A stretch of 64,000 nt of DNA from Massilia sp. Mn16-1_5 (GTDB lineage Bacteria > Pseudomonadota > Gammaproteobacteria > Burkholderiales > Burkholderiaceae_D). Below the pieces are notes generated by a model that was not told where the DNA came from, did not search any database, and worked only from the letters and a program-made list of their open reading frames with translations. Shown in pieces: positions 44,624-53,538 of the stretch. The stretch lies in assembly GCF_004798585.1 (NCBI RefSeq), contig NZ_PPXQ01000013.1, positions 112,111 to 176,110 on the forward strand, read 5' to 3'. Numbering within the stretch: the stretch's first letter is position 1; each line of letters begins with the position of its first letter. Position numbers and translations under genes: made by a program.

Positions 44624-47600
44624 GACAGCGCGCGTGCCAGCACGCGCGCCACGTGCACGGCTTCGCGCTGGGCGCCGTCGGCGATCTGGTGGCGGCAGCT
44701 GGTGCCGTCGGCCACCAGCACCGTGTCCGCACCGGCGGCGCGCACCGCCGGCAGCAGCGACAGTTCGGCCATCTGCATCGATACCTCGTAGTGCTTTGCT
44801 TCGTAGCCGAAGCTGCCCGCCATGCCGCAGCAGCTCGATTCGATCAGTTCCACCTTGAGACCGGGGACCAGGCCCAGCACCGTCTGCACCGGCCGTACCG
44901 CGTCAAAAGCCTTTTGGTGGCAGTGCCCGTGCAGCAGCGCGCGCGCTTCCGGCAAAGCTTTCAAGGTCAGTTTCAGTTTGCCGGCGGCGTGTTCGCGCGC
45001 CAGGAATTCCTCGAACAGCAAGGCCTGCGCGCCCAGAAGCTCGGCGTCGCGGCCCAGGCCCATGACGAGGAATTCATCGCGCAAGGTCAAGAGGCAGGAC
45101 GGCTCCAGCCCGACCACCGGCAGGCCGCGCGCCACATAGGGACGCAGCGCCTCCACCACGCGGCGCGCCTCCGCCTTGGCTTCGTCGACCAGGCCGCTGG
45201 CGAGGTAGGTGCGTCCGCAGCACAGCGGCCGTGCCGGCTCGGCATCGAGCGAAGCAGCACGAGCCACATGCACCTTGTAGCCCGCAGCCTGCAATACCTG
45301 CAGCGCGGCCGCCGCGTTCTCGCTCTCGAAGTAATTATTGAAGGTGTCGGCGAACAGCACGACGTCGGCCTGTTCCGGCGCCAGCGACGGCGCTTTCACG
45401 CCAGCCAGGAAGGTGTCCAGGCGCCAGCCCGGCAGCGAGCGCCGCGCCGACAGCCCGAGCAGCTTCTCCGACAACCGTGCTGCCCCCGGCACCGTATCGC
45501 GCAGGTTGGCCAGCCAGGGCAGGCGCGCCGCCCACGGCGCCCAGCGCGGCAGGTTGGCGATCAGCTTGTCCTTGCGCGACAGGCCGTGCTTCTTCTGGTA
45601 GTGGTACAGGAATTCGGTCTTCATGCGCGCCATGTCGACGCCGGTCGGGCAGTCGCGCTTGCAGCCCTTGCAGCTGACGCACAGGTCGAGCGTCTCGCGC
45701 ATCGTCTCGGAGGTAAAACCGTCTTCGCCGAGCTGGCCGGACAGGGCCAGTCTCAGGGTGTTGGCGCGGCCGCGCGTCAGGTGCTGCTCGTCCTTGGTGA
45801 CGCGGTAGCTCGGGCACATGGTGCCGGCGTCGAACTTGCGGCAGTGGCCATTGTTGTTGCACATGTCGACGGCCTTGGCGAAGCCGCCGGCCGGATCGCC
45901 GCCAAGGCCGGGCGCCGTGCTCTGCTCCGTCACCGGATCGACTTGCACGTCCCAGGCCGACCAGTCCAGCGCAGGCCGCAGATTGGCTGGCTGGTAGCCC
46001 GGCTTGTAGCGGAACAGGGATTTATCGTCCATGCGCGTGCTGCGCACGATCTTCCCGGGGTTCATCAGCCCGGCCGGATCGAACAGGCCCTTGATTTCCT
46101 CGAAGGCGCGCAGCAGGCGCGGGCCGAACTGCCAGGCCACCCATTCGCTGCGCACCAGGCCGTCGCCGTGCTCGCCGGAGAAGGCGCCCTTGTACTTGCG
46201 CACCAGCGCGCCCGCTTCCTCGGCAATCGCCCGCATCTTCTCGGCGCCGTCGCGGCGCAGGTCGAGGATCGGCCGCACGTGCAGGGTGCCGACCGAGGCG
46301 TGGGCGTACCAGGTGCCGCGCGTGCCGTAGCGCGCGAAGACCTCGGTCAGGGCGCTGGTGTACTCGGCCAGGTGCTCGAGCGGCACGGCGCAGTCTTCGA
46401 TGAAGGAAACGGGCTTGCCGTCGCCGCGCATGCTCATCATGATGTTCAGGCCCGCCTTGCGCACTTCCCACAGGGCCTTCTGGGCATTGGCGTCGACCAT
46501 CTCGACCACGCTGCCGGGCAGGCCGAGTTCCGCCATCAGGGCCACCAGCCGGGCCAGGCCGGCCTTCTGCTCGTCGAGCGATTCGCCGGCGAATTCCACC
46601 AGCAGGATCGCATCGGGCGCGCCGATCAGGGCCTTCTCGATCACCGGGCGGAAGGCGGGATTGTCGCGCGCCAGCTCGATCATGGTGCGGTCGACCAGCT
46701 CCACCGCCACGGGCCCCAGCTTGACGATGTGGCGCGTCATGTCCATCGCCTGGTGGAAGGTCGGGAAGTTCACCACGCCGAGGGTTTTATGCTTCGGCAG
46801 CGGCAGCACTTTCAATACGACGCGTTTGGTGACCGCCAGCGTGCCTTCGCTGCCGACCAGCAGGTGCGCCAGGTTGACGCTGCCGTCCTCGGTATACGGC
46901 CGTTCGCTCTGCGGGTGCCAGATGTCGATGTTGTAGCCGCCGACGCGGCGCATCACCTTCGGCACCATGCGCGCGATTTCATCCTGCTCGCGCACGGCGA
47001 TCGCGCGCAGGCCGGACATCAGTTCGCGCACGCGCGGCGGCGCATCTTCCATTAGGCGCTCGTCCTGGAACCTGGCCTCGGTGCCGTCCGACAGGATGGC
47101 GTCGATCGCGACCACGTTGTGCACCATGTTGCCGTAGGCGAGGGAGCGCGAGCCGCAGGAGTTGTTGCCGGCCATGCCGCCGATGGTGCACTGGGCCGCG
47201 GTGCTGACGTCGACCGGGAACCAGACCCCATGGGGTTTCAGCCAGGCGTTCAGGTGGTCGAGCACGATCCCCGGCTGCACCGTCACCGTCATCGCTGCCG
47301 CATCGAATTCGACAACCTGGTTCAGGTATTTGCTGTAGTCGATGACCAGCGCTTCGCCCACGGTCTGGCCGCACTGGCTGGTGCCGCCGCCGCGCGGCAG
47401 GATGGGCACGCCCATCTCGCGGGCAATCTCAATGGCTATTTCCACGTCACGCTCGGTGCGCGGCACGAAGACCCCGATCGGCTCCACCTGGTAGATCGAG
47501 GCGTCGGTCGAGTAGCGCCCGCGCGAGCCGGCGTCGAACAGGACTTCACCTCCCGTTCCGGCCACCAGCCGCCTTGCCAGTCCTTGCCCATTCATTCGGG

Positions 47601-47649
47601 AAGCGAGTTGTTCGCTCAGCTTGATCGGTGCGGCGGCGGGTGCGTTCAT
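44620..47649 (-). CDS. YdiJ-like FAD and Fe-S 2-hydroxyacid dehydrogenase (GlcD-GlcF fusion)
   Basis: A 1009-residue protein. The N-terminal half is a GlcD/D-lactate-dehydrogenase type FAD domain with PILPRGGGTSQCGQTVGEAL, GNNSCGSRSLAYGNMVHNV and GSEGTLAVTKRV. The C-terminal half is GlcF-like: CVSCKGCKRDCPTGVDMARM binds a [4Fe-4S] cluster, and two CCG domains end in CCGRTYL and SSCCGMAGSFGYE. Domain order and length match E. coli YdiJ (1018 residues), reported to oxidise D-2-hydroxyglutarate. ATG 47649 lies five bases after the GntR gene. Its stop codon is contributed by the adjacent palindromic element. Confidence 0.9.
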   Translation of the reverse strand: MNAPAAAPIKLSEQLASRMNGQGLARRLVAGTGGEVLFDAGSRGRYSTDASIYQVEPIGVFVPRTERDVEIAIEIAREMGVPILPRGGGTSQCGQTVGEALVIDYSKYLNQVVEFDAAAMTVTVQPGIVLDHLNAWLKPHGVWFPVDVSTAAQCTIGGMAGNNSCGSRSLAYGNMVHNVVAIDAILSDGTEARFQDERLMEDAPPRVRELMSGLRAIAVREQDEIARMVPKVMRRVGGYNIDIWHPQSERPYTEDGSVNLAHLLVGSEGTLAVTKRVVLKVLPLPKHKTLGVVNFPTFHQAMDMTRHIVKLGPVAVELVDRTMIELARDNPAFRPVIEKALIGAPDAILLVEFAGESLDEQKAGLARLVALMAELGLPGSVVEMVDANAQKALWEVRKAGLNIMMSMRGDGKPVSFIEDCAVPLEHLAEYTSALTEVFARYGTRGTWYAHASVGTLHVRPILDLRRDGAEKMRAIAEEAGALVRKYKGAFSGEHGDGLVRSEWVAWQFGPRLLRAFEEIKGLFDPAGLMNPGKIVRSTRMDDKSLFRYKPGYQPANLRPALDWSAWDVQVDPVTEQSTAPGLGGDPAGGFAKAVDMCNNNGHCRKFDAGTMCPSYRVTKDEQHLTRGRANTLRLALSGQLGEDGFTSETMRETLDLCVSCKGCKRDCPTGVDMARMKTEFLYHYQKKHGLSRKDKLIANLPRWAPWAARLPWLANLRDTVPGAARLSEKLLGLSARRSLPGWRLDTFLAGVKAPSLAPEQADVVLFADTFNNYFESENAAAALQVLQAAGYKVHVARAASLDAEPARPLCCGRTYLASGLVDEAKAEARRVVEALRPYVARGLPVVGLEPSCLLTLRDEFLVMGLGRDAELLGAQALLFEEFLAREHAAGKLKLTLKALPEARALLHGHCHQKAFDAVRPVQTVLGLVPGLKVELIESSCCGMAGSFGYEAKHYEVSMQMAELSLLPAVRAAGADTVLVADGTSCRHQIADGAQREAVHVARVLARALS

Positions 47650-47653
47650 GGGG

Positions 47654-48361
47654 CTAGGGCTCCTGGCTGGCTTTCGATGCGCGCAGGTCGGCCACGACCG
47701 TGTCGCGCTTGGAGAGAAGGTGGCGTTCGAGCACGGCGCGCAGGGCAGGCCCGTCGCGCCGCTCGAGCGCATCGAGCATGACACCGTGTTCCTTCATCGC
47801 CGCATCCCACTTGTCCTGGTTGAAGTTGGAGCGGAAGCGCAGGTTCTGGATGCGCGCGTTCATGTGCAGGTAGGTGGTCGTCAGCACCGCGTTGCGGGCG
47901 CTGGCGTTGATGCGGTCATGGATTTCGTGGTTGATCTTGTAGTAGGTCGCCAGGTCGCGCCGCGCATGCGCCGCCTGCATCTCGTAATGCAGGGCGCGGA
48001 TCTCGGTGACCTCGGCGTCAGTGATGCGTTCGCAGGCCAGCTGGCCGGACAGCGCCTCGAGCGCGCCCAGCACCTCGAAGGTCTGCTCGATGTCGGCCAC
48101 CGACATTTCGGCCACCTGGGCACCGCGGTTGGGCAGCAGCTCGATCAGGCCTTCGCCGGCCAGGACCTTGAAGGCTTCGCGCAGCGGCGTGCGCGAGACC
48201 ATCAGTTGTTCGCACAGCACCCGCTCATTGAGCCGGGTGCCGGGCGCGAGCAGGCCTTCGATGATCATGTCGCGCAGGCGCACGGTGACGGCGGAAGCCA
48301 GGCCCTGACGGTCGATGACGGCCGGGCGGGATGGTGTGGTGAGTATTGGTTCGTGAATCAT
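47654..48361 (-). CDS. GntR-family transcriptional regulator with FCD domain
   Basis: A 235-residue regulator. The winged helix (about 20-85) has LRDMIIEGLLAPGTRLNERVLCEQL and SRTPLREAFKVLAGEGLIELLP. The FCD ligand domain (about 95-225) carries the metal-binding Asp/His pattern ATYYKINHEIHDRI, with further His residues downstream. FCD regulators sense small carboxylates. It heads the leftward operon and faces the rightward transport operon. A near-palindrome ATTGTATACGAT stands just before its start and a similar one overlaps the opposite promoter, so it probably controls both. Confidence 0.92.
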   Translation of the reverse strand: MIHEPILTTPSRPAVIDRQGLASAVTVRLRDMIIEGLLAPGTRLNERVLCEQLMVSRTPLREAFKVLAGEGLIELLPNRGAQVAEMSVADIEQTFEVLGALEALSGQLACERITDAEVTEIRALHYEMQAAHARRDLATYYKINHEIHDRINASARNAVLTTTYLHMNARIQNLRFRSNFNQDKWDAAMKEHGVMLDALERRDGPALRAVLERHLLSKRDTVVADLRASKASQEP

Positions 48362-48368
48362 AAAATAT

Positions 48369-48380
48369 ATTGTATACGAT
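48369..48380. promoter_or_regulatory. Candidate GntR operator 1
   Basis: ATTGTATACGAT, eight bases upstream of the regulator start codon. The centre TGTATACG is close to the TnGTATACnA type of site reported for FCD/FadR-branch regulators. A close relative occurs at 48522-48533. Confidence 0.5.
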
Positions 48381-48498
48381 TTTTTTCAGAGCAAAGCATT
48401 CTTTTAAGATGATGCCGGAAGGCTTTTGCGCCCATGCATACGGCATGTGTAGAGGGAGAGTGCCTTGTTTCTGCATTGCGGCGCAACACGATATTTTC

Positions 48499-48533
48499 TT
48501 GACACTGCCGCGTTTACGTATATTGTATGCAAA
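48499..48533 (+). promoter_or_regulatory. Promoter of the aminotransferase-Tct operon with overlapping GntR operator 2
   Basis: Consensus TTGACA at 48499-48504, 16-bp spacer and TATTGT at 48521-48526. ATTGTATGCAAA (48522-48533) shares ATTGTAT with operator 1 and covers the -10 and start region, a position that suits repression. The start codon follows about 55 bases later, with TAGGAG in front. Confidence 0.6.
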
Positions 48534-48587
48534 GTTGCTCGTCGCTCGAATCTCTCTGAATACGTTGGCCCCCATCTAGGAGTTGCA

Positions 48588-49811
48588 ATGTTGAAGCTGA
48601 ATTCTCACCCGTCCGGACGGCATTTTCTGCAGATCCCCGGCCCGACCAACGTCCCCGACCGCATCCTGCGGGCCATGGACTATCCCACCATCGACCACCG
48701 CGGTCCCGAGTTCCAGCAGCTCGGCAAGAAAATCCTCGGCCAGATCGGCCAGGTCTTCCAGACCACGCAGCCCGTCGTGATTTATCCGGCCTCCGGCACC
48801 GGAGCCTGGGAGGCGGCGCTGGTGAATACCCTGTCGCCCGGCGACACGGTGCTGATGTACGAGACCGGCCACTTCGCCACCCTGTGGAAGAAGCTGGCCG
48901 AGCGGCTCAGCTTGAGGCCCGAATTCATCGGCGACGACTGGCGCCGCGGCGCCGACGCTGATCGCATCGAAGCGCGCCTGCGGGAAGACGCCGATCACCA
49001 GATCAAGGCCGTGTGCGTGGTCCACAACGAGACCTCGACCGGCGTCACCTCGGATATCGCCGCGGTGCGCCGCGCCATCGACAAGGCCGGCCATCCGGCG
49101 CTGCTGCTGGTCGACACGATTTCCTCGCTCGGCTCGCTCGACTACCGCCACGACGAATGGGGCGTCGACGTCACCGTTGCCGGCTCGCAGAAGGGCCTGA
49201 TGCTGCCGCCGGGCTTGTCCTTCAACGCGGTGTCGCAAAAGGCGCTGGCCGCCTCGCGCACTGCAAAACTCCCGCGCGCCTTCTGGGCCTGGGAAGAGAT
49301 CATCGAAGCCAACAAGAACGGCTTCTGGCCCTACACCCCGGCGACCAACCTGCTGTATGGCCTGTCCGAAGCCTGCGACATGCTGCTGGAAGAAGGCATG
49401 CAGAACGTGTTCGCGCGCCACCAGCGCCATGCCGAGGCGACCCGCGCCTGCGTGCGCGCCTGGGGCCTGGAGATCCTGTGCCAGAACCCGGCCGAGTACA
49501 GCGGCGCCCTGACGGCGGTGGTCATGCCCCTGGGCGCCAACGGCGAACGCTACAACGCCGACGCCCTGCGCAAGGTGATCCTGACGAATTTCAACATGTC
49601 GCTCGGCCAGGGCTTGAGCAAGCTGAGCGGTTGGGTATTCCGCATCGGCCACCTGGGCGACTTCAACGACCTGACGCTGATGGGCACGCTGGCCGGCGTG
49701 GAGATGGGCCTGGCGCTGGCCGGCGTCCCGCACCAGGCCGGCGGAGTGGCTGCGGCGATGCGCTCGCTGCAGGCATCCCTGCCGGACGCGGCCCTGCAAC
49801 AGGCGGCCTGA
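48588..49811 (+). CDS. Class V aminotransferase, serine/alanine-glyoxylate type
   Basis: A 407-residue PLP enzyme that transfers an amino group to glyoxylate or a similar oxoacid. It begins with the conserved FLQIPGPTNVPDRILRAMDY. YPASGTGAWEAALVNTLSPGD holds the cofactor phosphate, DTISSLGSLDYRHDEWGVD holds the ring Asp, and the Schiff-base Lys is in AGSQKGLMLPPGLS. Among relatives, serine-glyoxylate aminotransferase (SgaA) fits best. ATG 48588 has TAGGAG six bases upstream. First gene of the rightward operon with tctCBA; the pairing suggests glyoxylate or hydroxypyruvate is formed from the transported acid. Confidence 0.88.
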   Translation: MLKLNSHPSGRHFLQIPGPTNVPDRILRAMDYPTIDHRGPEFQQLGKKILGQIGQVFQTTQPVVIYPASGTGAWEAALVNTLSPGDTVLMYETGHFATLWKKLAERLSLRPEFIGDDWRRGADADRIEARLREDADHQIKAVCVVHNETSTGVTSDIAAVRRAIDKAGHPALLLVDTISSLGSLDYRHDEWGVDVTVAGSQKGLMLPPGLSFNAVSQKALAASRTAKLPRAFWAWEEIIEANKNGFWPYTPATNLLYGLSEACDMLLEEGMQNVFARHQRHAEATRACVRAWGLEILCQNPAEYSGALTAVVMPLGANGERYNADALRKVILTNFNMSLGQGLSKLSGWVFRIGHLGDFNDLTLMGTLAGVEMGLALAGVPHQAGGVAAAMRSLQASLPDAALQQAA

Positions 49812-49878
49812 GCGTCCAGGCGACGCAACCCTCGTAGAACACCAAAAACAAGGGCTGCGGCCCGACAGGAGACAGTTG

Positions 49879-50877
49879 ATGAACAAACTCAAGCTTACGC
49901 ATGCTCTCGCGATCGCCGGCCTCGCCCTCGGCATGGGCCACGCCGCCGCGGCCGACTGGGCCCCGACCAAATCGGTCGAATTCGTCGTGCCCTTCAGCGC
50001 CGGCGGCGCCACCGACAACATGGCGCGCGCCATCCAGGGCATCATCGCCAAGCACAAGCTGATGAACCAGCCGATCGTGGTGCAGAACAAGGCCGGCGCC
50101 AGCGGCGCCGAAGGCCTGCTCGACATCAAGGGCACGCCGGGCGACGCGCACCGCCTGGTCGTGTCCTCGTCCGGCCTGTACACGGTGCCGCTGGCCACCG
50201 GGCTGCCCTTCAACTGGCGCGACCTGACGCCGGTGGCGATGGTGGCGCAGGACGAATTCATCCTGTGGGTCAACAGCGACTCGCCCTTCAAGACGCCGCA
50301 GGATTACCTGGCCGCCGTGAAGAAGGAACCGGGCAAGTTCAAGATGGGCGGCACCAGCTCAAAGCGCGAAGACCAGATCATTACCGCGATGGTCGAAAAG
50401 GCGGCGGGCGTGAAGTTCATCTATATCCCGTACAAGGGCGGCGGCGAGGCGGCCACCCAGCTCTCGGGCAAGCACATCGATTCGAACCCGAACAATCCAT
50501 CCGAATCGATCGCGCAATGGCGCGCCGGCCAGCATCGCGCACTGTGCCTGTTCGCCGACAAGCGCAGCAGCTACACCGAAAAGGTCACCGACACCCAGAG
50601 CTGGGCCGACGTGCCGACCTGCAAGGAAAAGGGCCTCGACGTGCAGTACCAGATGCTGCGTGTCTTCATGTTGCCAGGCAAGGTGCAGCCGGAAGTGACC
50701 AAGTACTACACGGAATTGCTGCAGAAAGTGGTGGCCACGCCGGACTGGAAAGAGTACGTGACCAAGAACGCCCTGAAGTCGACCGTGATGGTGGGCGACG
50801 AGCTGCGCAACTACCTGGGTAAAGACGAACAGAACCACCGCCAGATCATGAAGGCGGCCGGTTTCATGGCACCATGA
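49879..50877 (+). CDS. tctC: Bug/TctC-family periplasmic carboxylate-binding protein
   Basis: A 332-residue receptor. It has a signal peptide (MNKLKLTHALAIAGLALGMGHAAAAD) and the family opening VEFVVPFSAGGATDNMARAI. Further signatures are NKAGASGAEGLLDIKGTPG, FIYIPYKGGGEAATQLSGKHID and the C-terminal FMLPGKVQPEVTKYY. AGGAGA precedes ATG 49879. Unlike many orphan Bug proteins in Burkholderiales, it is encoded with both membrane subunits. Typical ligands are tricarboxylates, dicarboxylates and related acids. Confidence 0.92.
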   Translation: MNKLKLTHALAIAGLALGMGHAAAADWAPTKSVEFVVPFSAGGATDNMARAIQGIIAKHKLMNQPIVVQNKAGASGAEGLLDIKGTPGDAHRLVVSSSGLYTVPLATGLPFNWRDLTPVAMVAQDEFILWVNSDSPFKTPQDYLAAVKKEPGKFKMGGTSSKREDQIITAMVEKAAGVKFIYIPYKGGGEAATQLSGKHIDSNPNNPSESIAQWRAGQHRALCLFADKRSSYTEKVTDTQSWADVPTCKEKGLDVQYQMLRVFMLPGKVQPEVTKYYTELLQKVVATPDWKEYVTKNALKSTVMVGDELRNYLGKDEQNHRQIMKAAGFMAP

Positions 50878-50887
50878 GGCGCAGGCC

Positions 50888-51421
50888 ATGAATACCCAGG
50901 ACAGCATCGGCGGGGAAGACGGGCAGGGCGGCGTGCCGTCCTCGCCCACCGTCATCACCAAACGGACCGCGGAACTCGTGGTCGGCATCGTGGTCGCCGC
51001 CTTCGCGCTGCTGGCCATCGTCAGCAACTACCAGATCGGCGCCGGCTGGGCCGAGGATGGCCCGCAGGCCGGCTACTTCCCCATGCGCATGGGCATCGCC
51101 ATTTTCCTGGCCAGCATCGTGGTGATCGTCCAGGCGCTGCGCAAGAACGACCGCTCGGCCTTCCTCGAACGTAACCAGCTCAGGCTGGTGGCCACCGTGC
51201 TGCTGCCGCTGGTCGTCTACATCGCGGCGCTGCAGCTGATCGGCATCTACGTGGCTTCAAGCCTGTTCATCGGCATCTTCATGTGGCTGGTCGGCAAATT
51301 CGGGCCGCTCCGGTCGGCGATCACGGGGATCGGCGTCAGCCTGGTCCTGTTCTGGATTTTTGAAATCATGTTCACGGTACCGCTTCCCAAGGGGCCGCTC
51401 GAACAGATGTTCGGTTACTGA
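50888..51421 (+). CDS. tctB: Tripartite tricarboxylate transporter small membrane subunit TctB
   Basis: A 177-residue protein with four predicted membrane helices: LVVGIVVAAFALLAIV, FPMRMGIAIFLASIVVIV, LVATVLLPLVVYIAALQ and a C-terminal pair ending SLVLFWIFEIMFTVPLPKGP. That last motif is typical of TctB. It starts ten bases after tctC and ends twelve before tctA. Confidence 0.9.
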   Translation: MNTQDSIGGEDGQGGVPSSPTVITKRTAELVVGIVVAAFALLAIVSNYQIGAGWAEDGPQAGYFPMRMGIAIFLASIVVIVQALRKNDRSAFLERNQLRLVATVLLPLVVYIAALQLIGIYVASSLFIGIFMWLVGKFGPLRSAITGIGVSLVLFWIFEIMFTVPLPKGPLEQMFGY

Positions 51422-51433
51422 TCGGAGCTTCAC

Positions 51434-52972
51434 ATGGATGACTTCAATGCGCTGCTCCAGGGCTTTTCGACCGTCCTGTCCTGGCACAACGGCGGGCTGA
51501 TGATCGTCGGCATCCTGCTCGGGATCGTGGTCGGGGTGCTGCCCGGCCTCGGTGGCCCGAACGGGGTGGCGATCCTGCTGCCGCTGACCTTCACGATGAA
51601 CCCGACCTCGGCGATCATCCTGCTGTCCTGCATCTACTGGGGCGCGCTGTTCGGCGGCGCCATCACCTCGATCCTGTTCAACATTCCGGGCGAGGCCTGG
51701 TCGGTGGCCACCACCTTCGACGGCTACCCGATGGCGCAGCAGGGCAGGGCGGGAGAAGCGCTGACCAGCGCCTTCACCGGCTCCTTCATCGGCGCCCTGG
51801 TCGGCGTGCTGATGATCACCTTCCTGGCGCCGCTGGTGGCCAAGTTCGCGCTGCGCTTCGGCCCGCCCGAATTCTTCGCGGTGTATTTCCTCACCTTTGC
51901 CAGCTTCATCGGCATGGGCAAGGAGTCGAAAGCGAAGATCGTCATCGCCATGTGCATCGGCTTCGTGCTGGCGGCGGTGGGCCTCGATACGATTTCCGGC
52001 CAGCTGCGCATGACCTTCGGCGCGGCGCCGCTGCTGCGCGGCTTCGATTTCCTGGTCGCGGTGATCGGCCTGTTCGGCATCAGCGAAATCCTGATCACGA
52101 TCGAGGAGGGCCTGGCCTTCCGCGGCAAGAACGGCAAGATCGACCTCAAGGTGGTGTTCAAGACCTGGGCCACGATCCCGCGCCACTTCGCCACCTTGCT
52201 GCGTTCGTCGGCCATCGGCTGCTGGATGGGGATCACCCCGGGCGGCGCCACTGCCGCCTCCTTCATGGGCTATGGCGTGGCGAAGAAATTTGCGCGCGAC
52301 CAGGACAGCTTCGGCAAGGGCAATGTCGCCGGCGTGCTGGCGCCGGAAACGGCGGCCCACGCGGCCGGCACCAGCGCCTTGCTGCCGATGCTGGCGCTCG
52401 GCATCCCGGGCTCGGCCACCGCCGCGGTGCTGCTGGGTGGTCTGATGATCTGGGGCCTGCAGCCGGGGCCGCTGCTCTTCGTCGAGCAGAAGGATTTCGT
52501 GTGGGGACTGATTGCCAGCATGTACCTCGGCAATATCTCCGGCCTGATCATCGTGCTGGCGACGGTGCCGCTGTTCGCCGCCATCCTGCGCATTCCCTTC
52601 TCCATCGTCGCCCCGGCGATCCTGGTGGTGTGCGCGATCGGCGCCTTCACGGTGCACAACGCGCAGTTCGACATCTGGCTGATGCTGGCCTTCGGCATCA
52701 TCGGCTACGTGTTCAAGAAACTGGACTACCCGCTGGCGCCGCTGGTGCTGGCCCTGGTGTTGGGCGACCGGGCCGAAGACGCCTTCCGCCAGAGCATGCT
52801 GGCCTCGCGTGGCGGGCTGGGGGTGTTCTGGAGCAACGGGCTGGTCGGCACCATCATGACGCTGGCCGTCGCCGGGCTCGGCTGGTCGCTGCTGGGTTCG
52901 CTGCGCGCACGCTTCTTCCCGCGCGCTCCGGGATCCGGACCGACCGGCGGCGGTGCGGCGCAGCCACAATAA
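51434..52972 (+). CDS. tctA: Tripartite tricarboxylate transporter large permease TctA
   Basis: A 512-residue permease with about twelve membrane helices. The hallmark GVLPGLGGPNGVAILLPLTF and its inverted counterpart CWMGITPGGATAASFMGYGV are both present, as are YWGALFGGAITSILFNIPGE and LGIPGSATAAVLLGG. All are TctA signatures. It imports the substrate presented by TctC using the ion gradient. The C-terminal tail is short and Pro/Gly-rich. Confidence 0.95.
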   Translation: MDDFNALLQGFSTVLSWHNGGLMIVGILLGIVVGVLPGLGGPNGVAILLPLTFTMNPTSAIILLSCIYWGALFGGAITSILFNIPGEAWSVATTFDGYPMAQQGRAGEALTSAFTGSFIGALVGVLMITFLAPLVAKFALRFGPPEFFAVYFLTFASFIGMGKESKAKIVIAMCIGFVLAAVGLDTISGQLRMTFGAAPLLRGFDFLVAVIGLFGISEILITIEEGLAFRGKNGKIDLKVVFKTWATIPRHFATLLRSSAIGCWMGITPGGATAASFMGYGVAKKFARDQDSFGKGNVAGVLAPETAAHAAGTSALLPMLALGIPGSATAAVLLGGLMIWGLQPGPLLFVEQKDFVWGLIASMYLGNISGLIIVLATVPLFAAILRIPFSIVAPAILVVCAIGAFTVHNAQFDIWLMLAFGIIGYVFKKLDYPLAPLVLALVLGDRAEDAFRQSMLASRGGLGVFWSNGLVGTIMTLAVAGLGWSLLGSLRARFFPRAPGSGPTGGGAAQPQ

Positions 52973-52987
52973 TCACGAGGAAAACGC

Positions 52988-53389
52988 ATGCAAACGAAAT
53001 CTGTTCTGACCATCGCCGAAACGACGCGCATGCTCGATGCGGCGCGCGCCGAGGCGGAAAAAAACAAGTGGCCGGTGGCGATCGCGGTCGTCGACGACGG
53101 CGGCCATCTGCTGGGCCTGCTGCGCCTGGACGGCTGCGCACCGATCAGTTCCGAGACGGCCACCGGCAAGGCGCGCACCTCGGCCGTGGGACGGCGCGAA
53201 TCGCGGCTGTACGAGGAAATGATCAACAACGGCCGCACGGCCTTCCTGAGTGCGCCGATGGTCGCGACGCTGGAGGGGGGCGTGCCCGTCATCGTCGACG
53301 GTCACGTGGTGGGTGCGGTGGGGGTGTCGGGCGTCAAGCCGGGCGAGGATGCGCAGGTTGCACGCGCGGGCGCGCAAGCGCTGGCTTGA
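52988..53389 (+). CDS. GlcG/HbpS-family protein
   Basis: A 133-residue protein of the GlcG/HbpS fold: VAIAVVDDGGHLLGLLRLDG, then SSETATGKARTSAVGRRES and the terminal GAVGVSGVKPGEDAQVARAG. No signal peptide is visible, unlike secreted HbpS. GlcG sits in E. coli beside glycolate-oxidase subunits glcDEF, and here the divergent operon also encodes a GlcD-GlcF type dehydrogenase. Function is not established; heme binding or redox sensing is the usual suggestion. Last gene of the transport operon, 15 bp after tctA. Confidence 0.88.
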   Translation: MQTKSVLTIAETTRMLDAARAEAEKNKWPVAIAVVDDGGHLLGLLRLDGCAPISSETATGKARTSAVGRRESRLYEEMINNGRTAFLSAPMVATLEGGVPVIVDGHVVGAVGVSGVKPGEDAQVARAGAQALA

Positions 53390-53410
53390 ATCCACGCTGT
53401 AGTTGGCTCA

Positions 53411-53522
53411 GTAGGGTGGACGGGTTCCCCGTCCACGCGGTGAAAGGTAGAAGCTCCGCTCTCGTGCCGAATGATCTTGCTGCGAACGATCACCGCGTGG
53501 ACGGGCAAGCCGTCCACCCTAC
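53411..53522. repeat. 112-bp palindromic element between convergent genes
   Basis: Left: GTAGGGT, hairpin GGACGGG-TTC-CCCGTCC, ACGCGGTGA. Right: GATCACCGCGT, hairpin GGACGG-GCAAG-CCGTCC, ACCCTAC. Same plan as the element at 44514, and the inner spacers are related (CTCTCGTGCCGAATGATCT against TTCTCGTGCACGATGATCT). Here the two flanking genes stop 21 and 16 bases outside it. Confidence 0.85.
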
Positions 53523-53538
53523 GGCTTTAGCGGCATGT

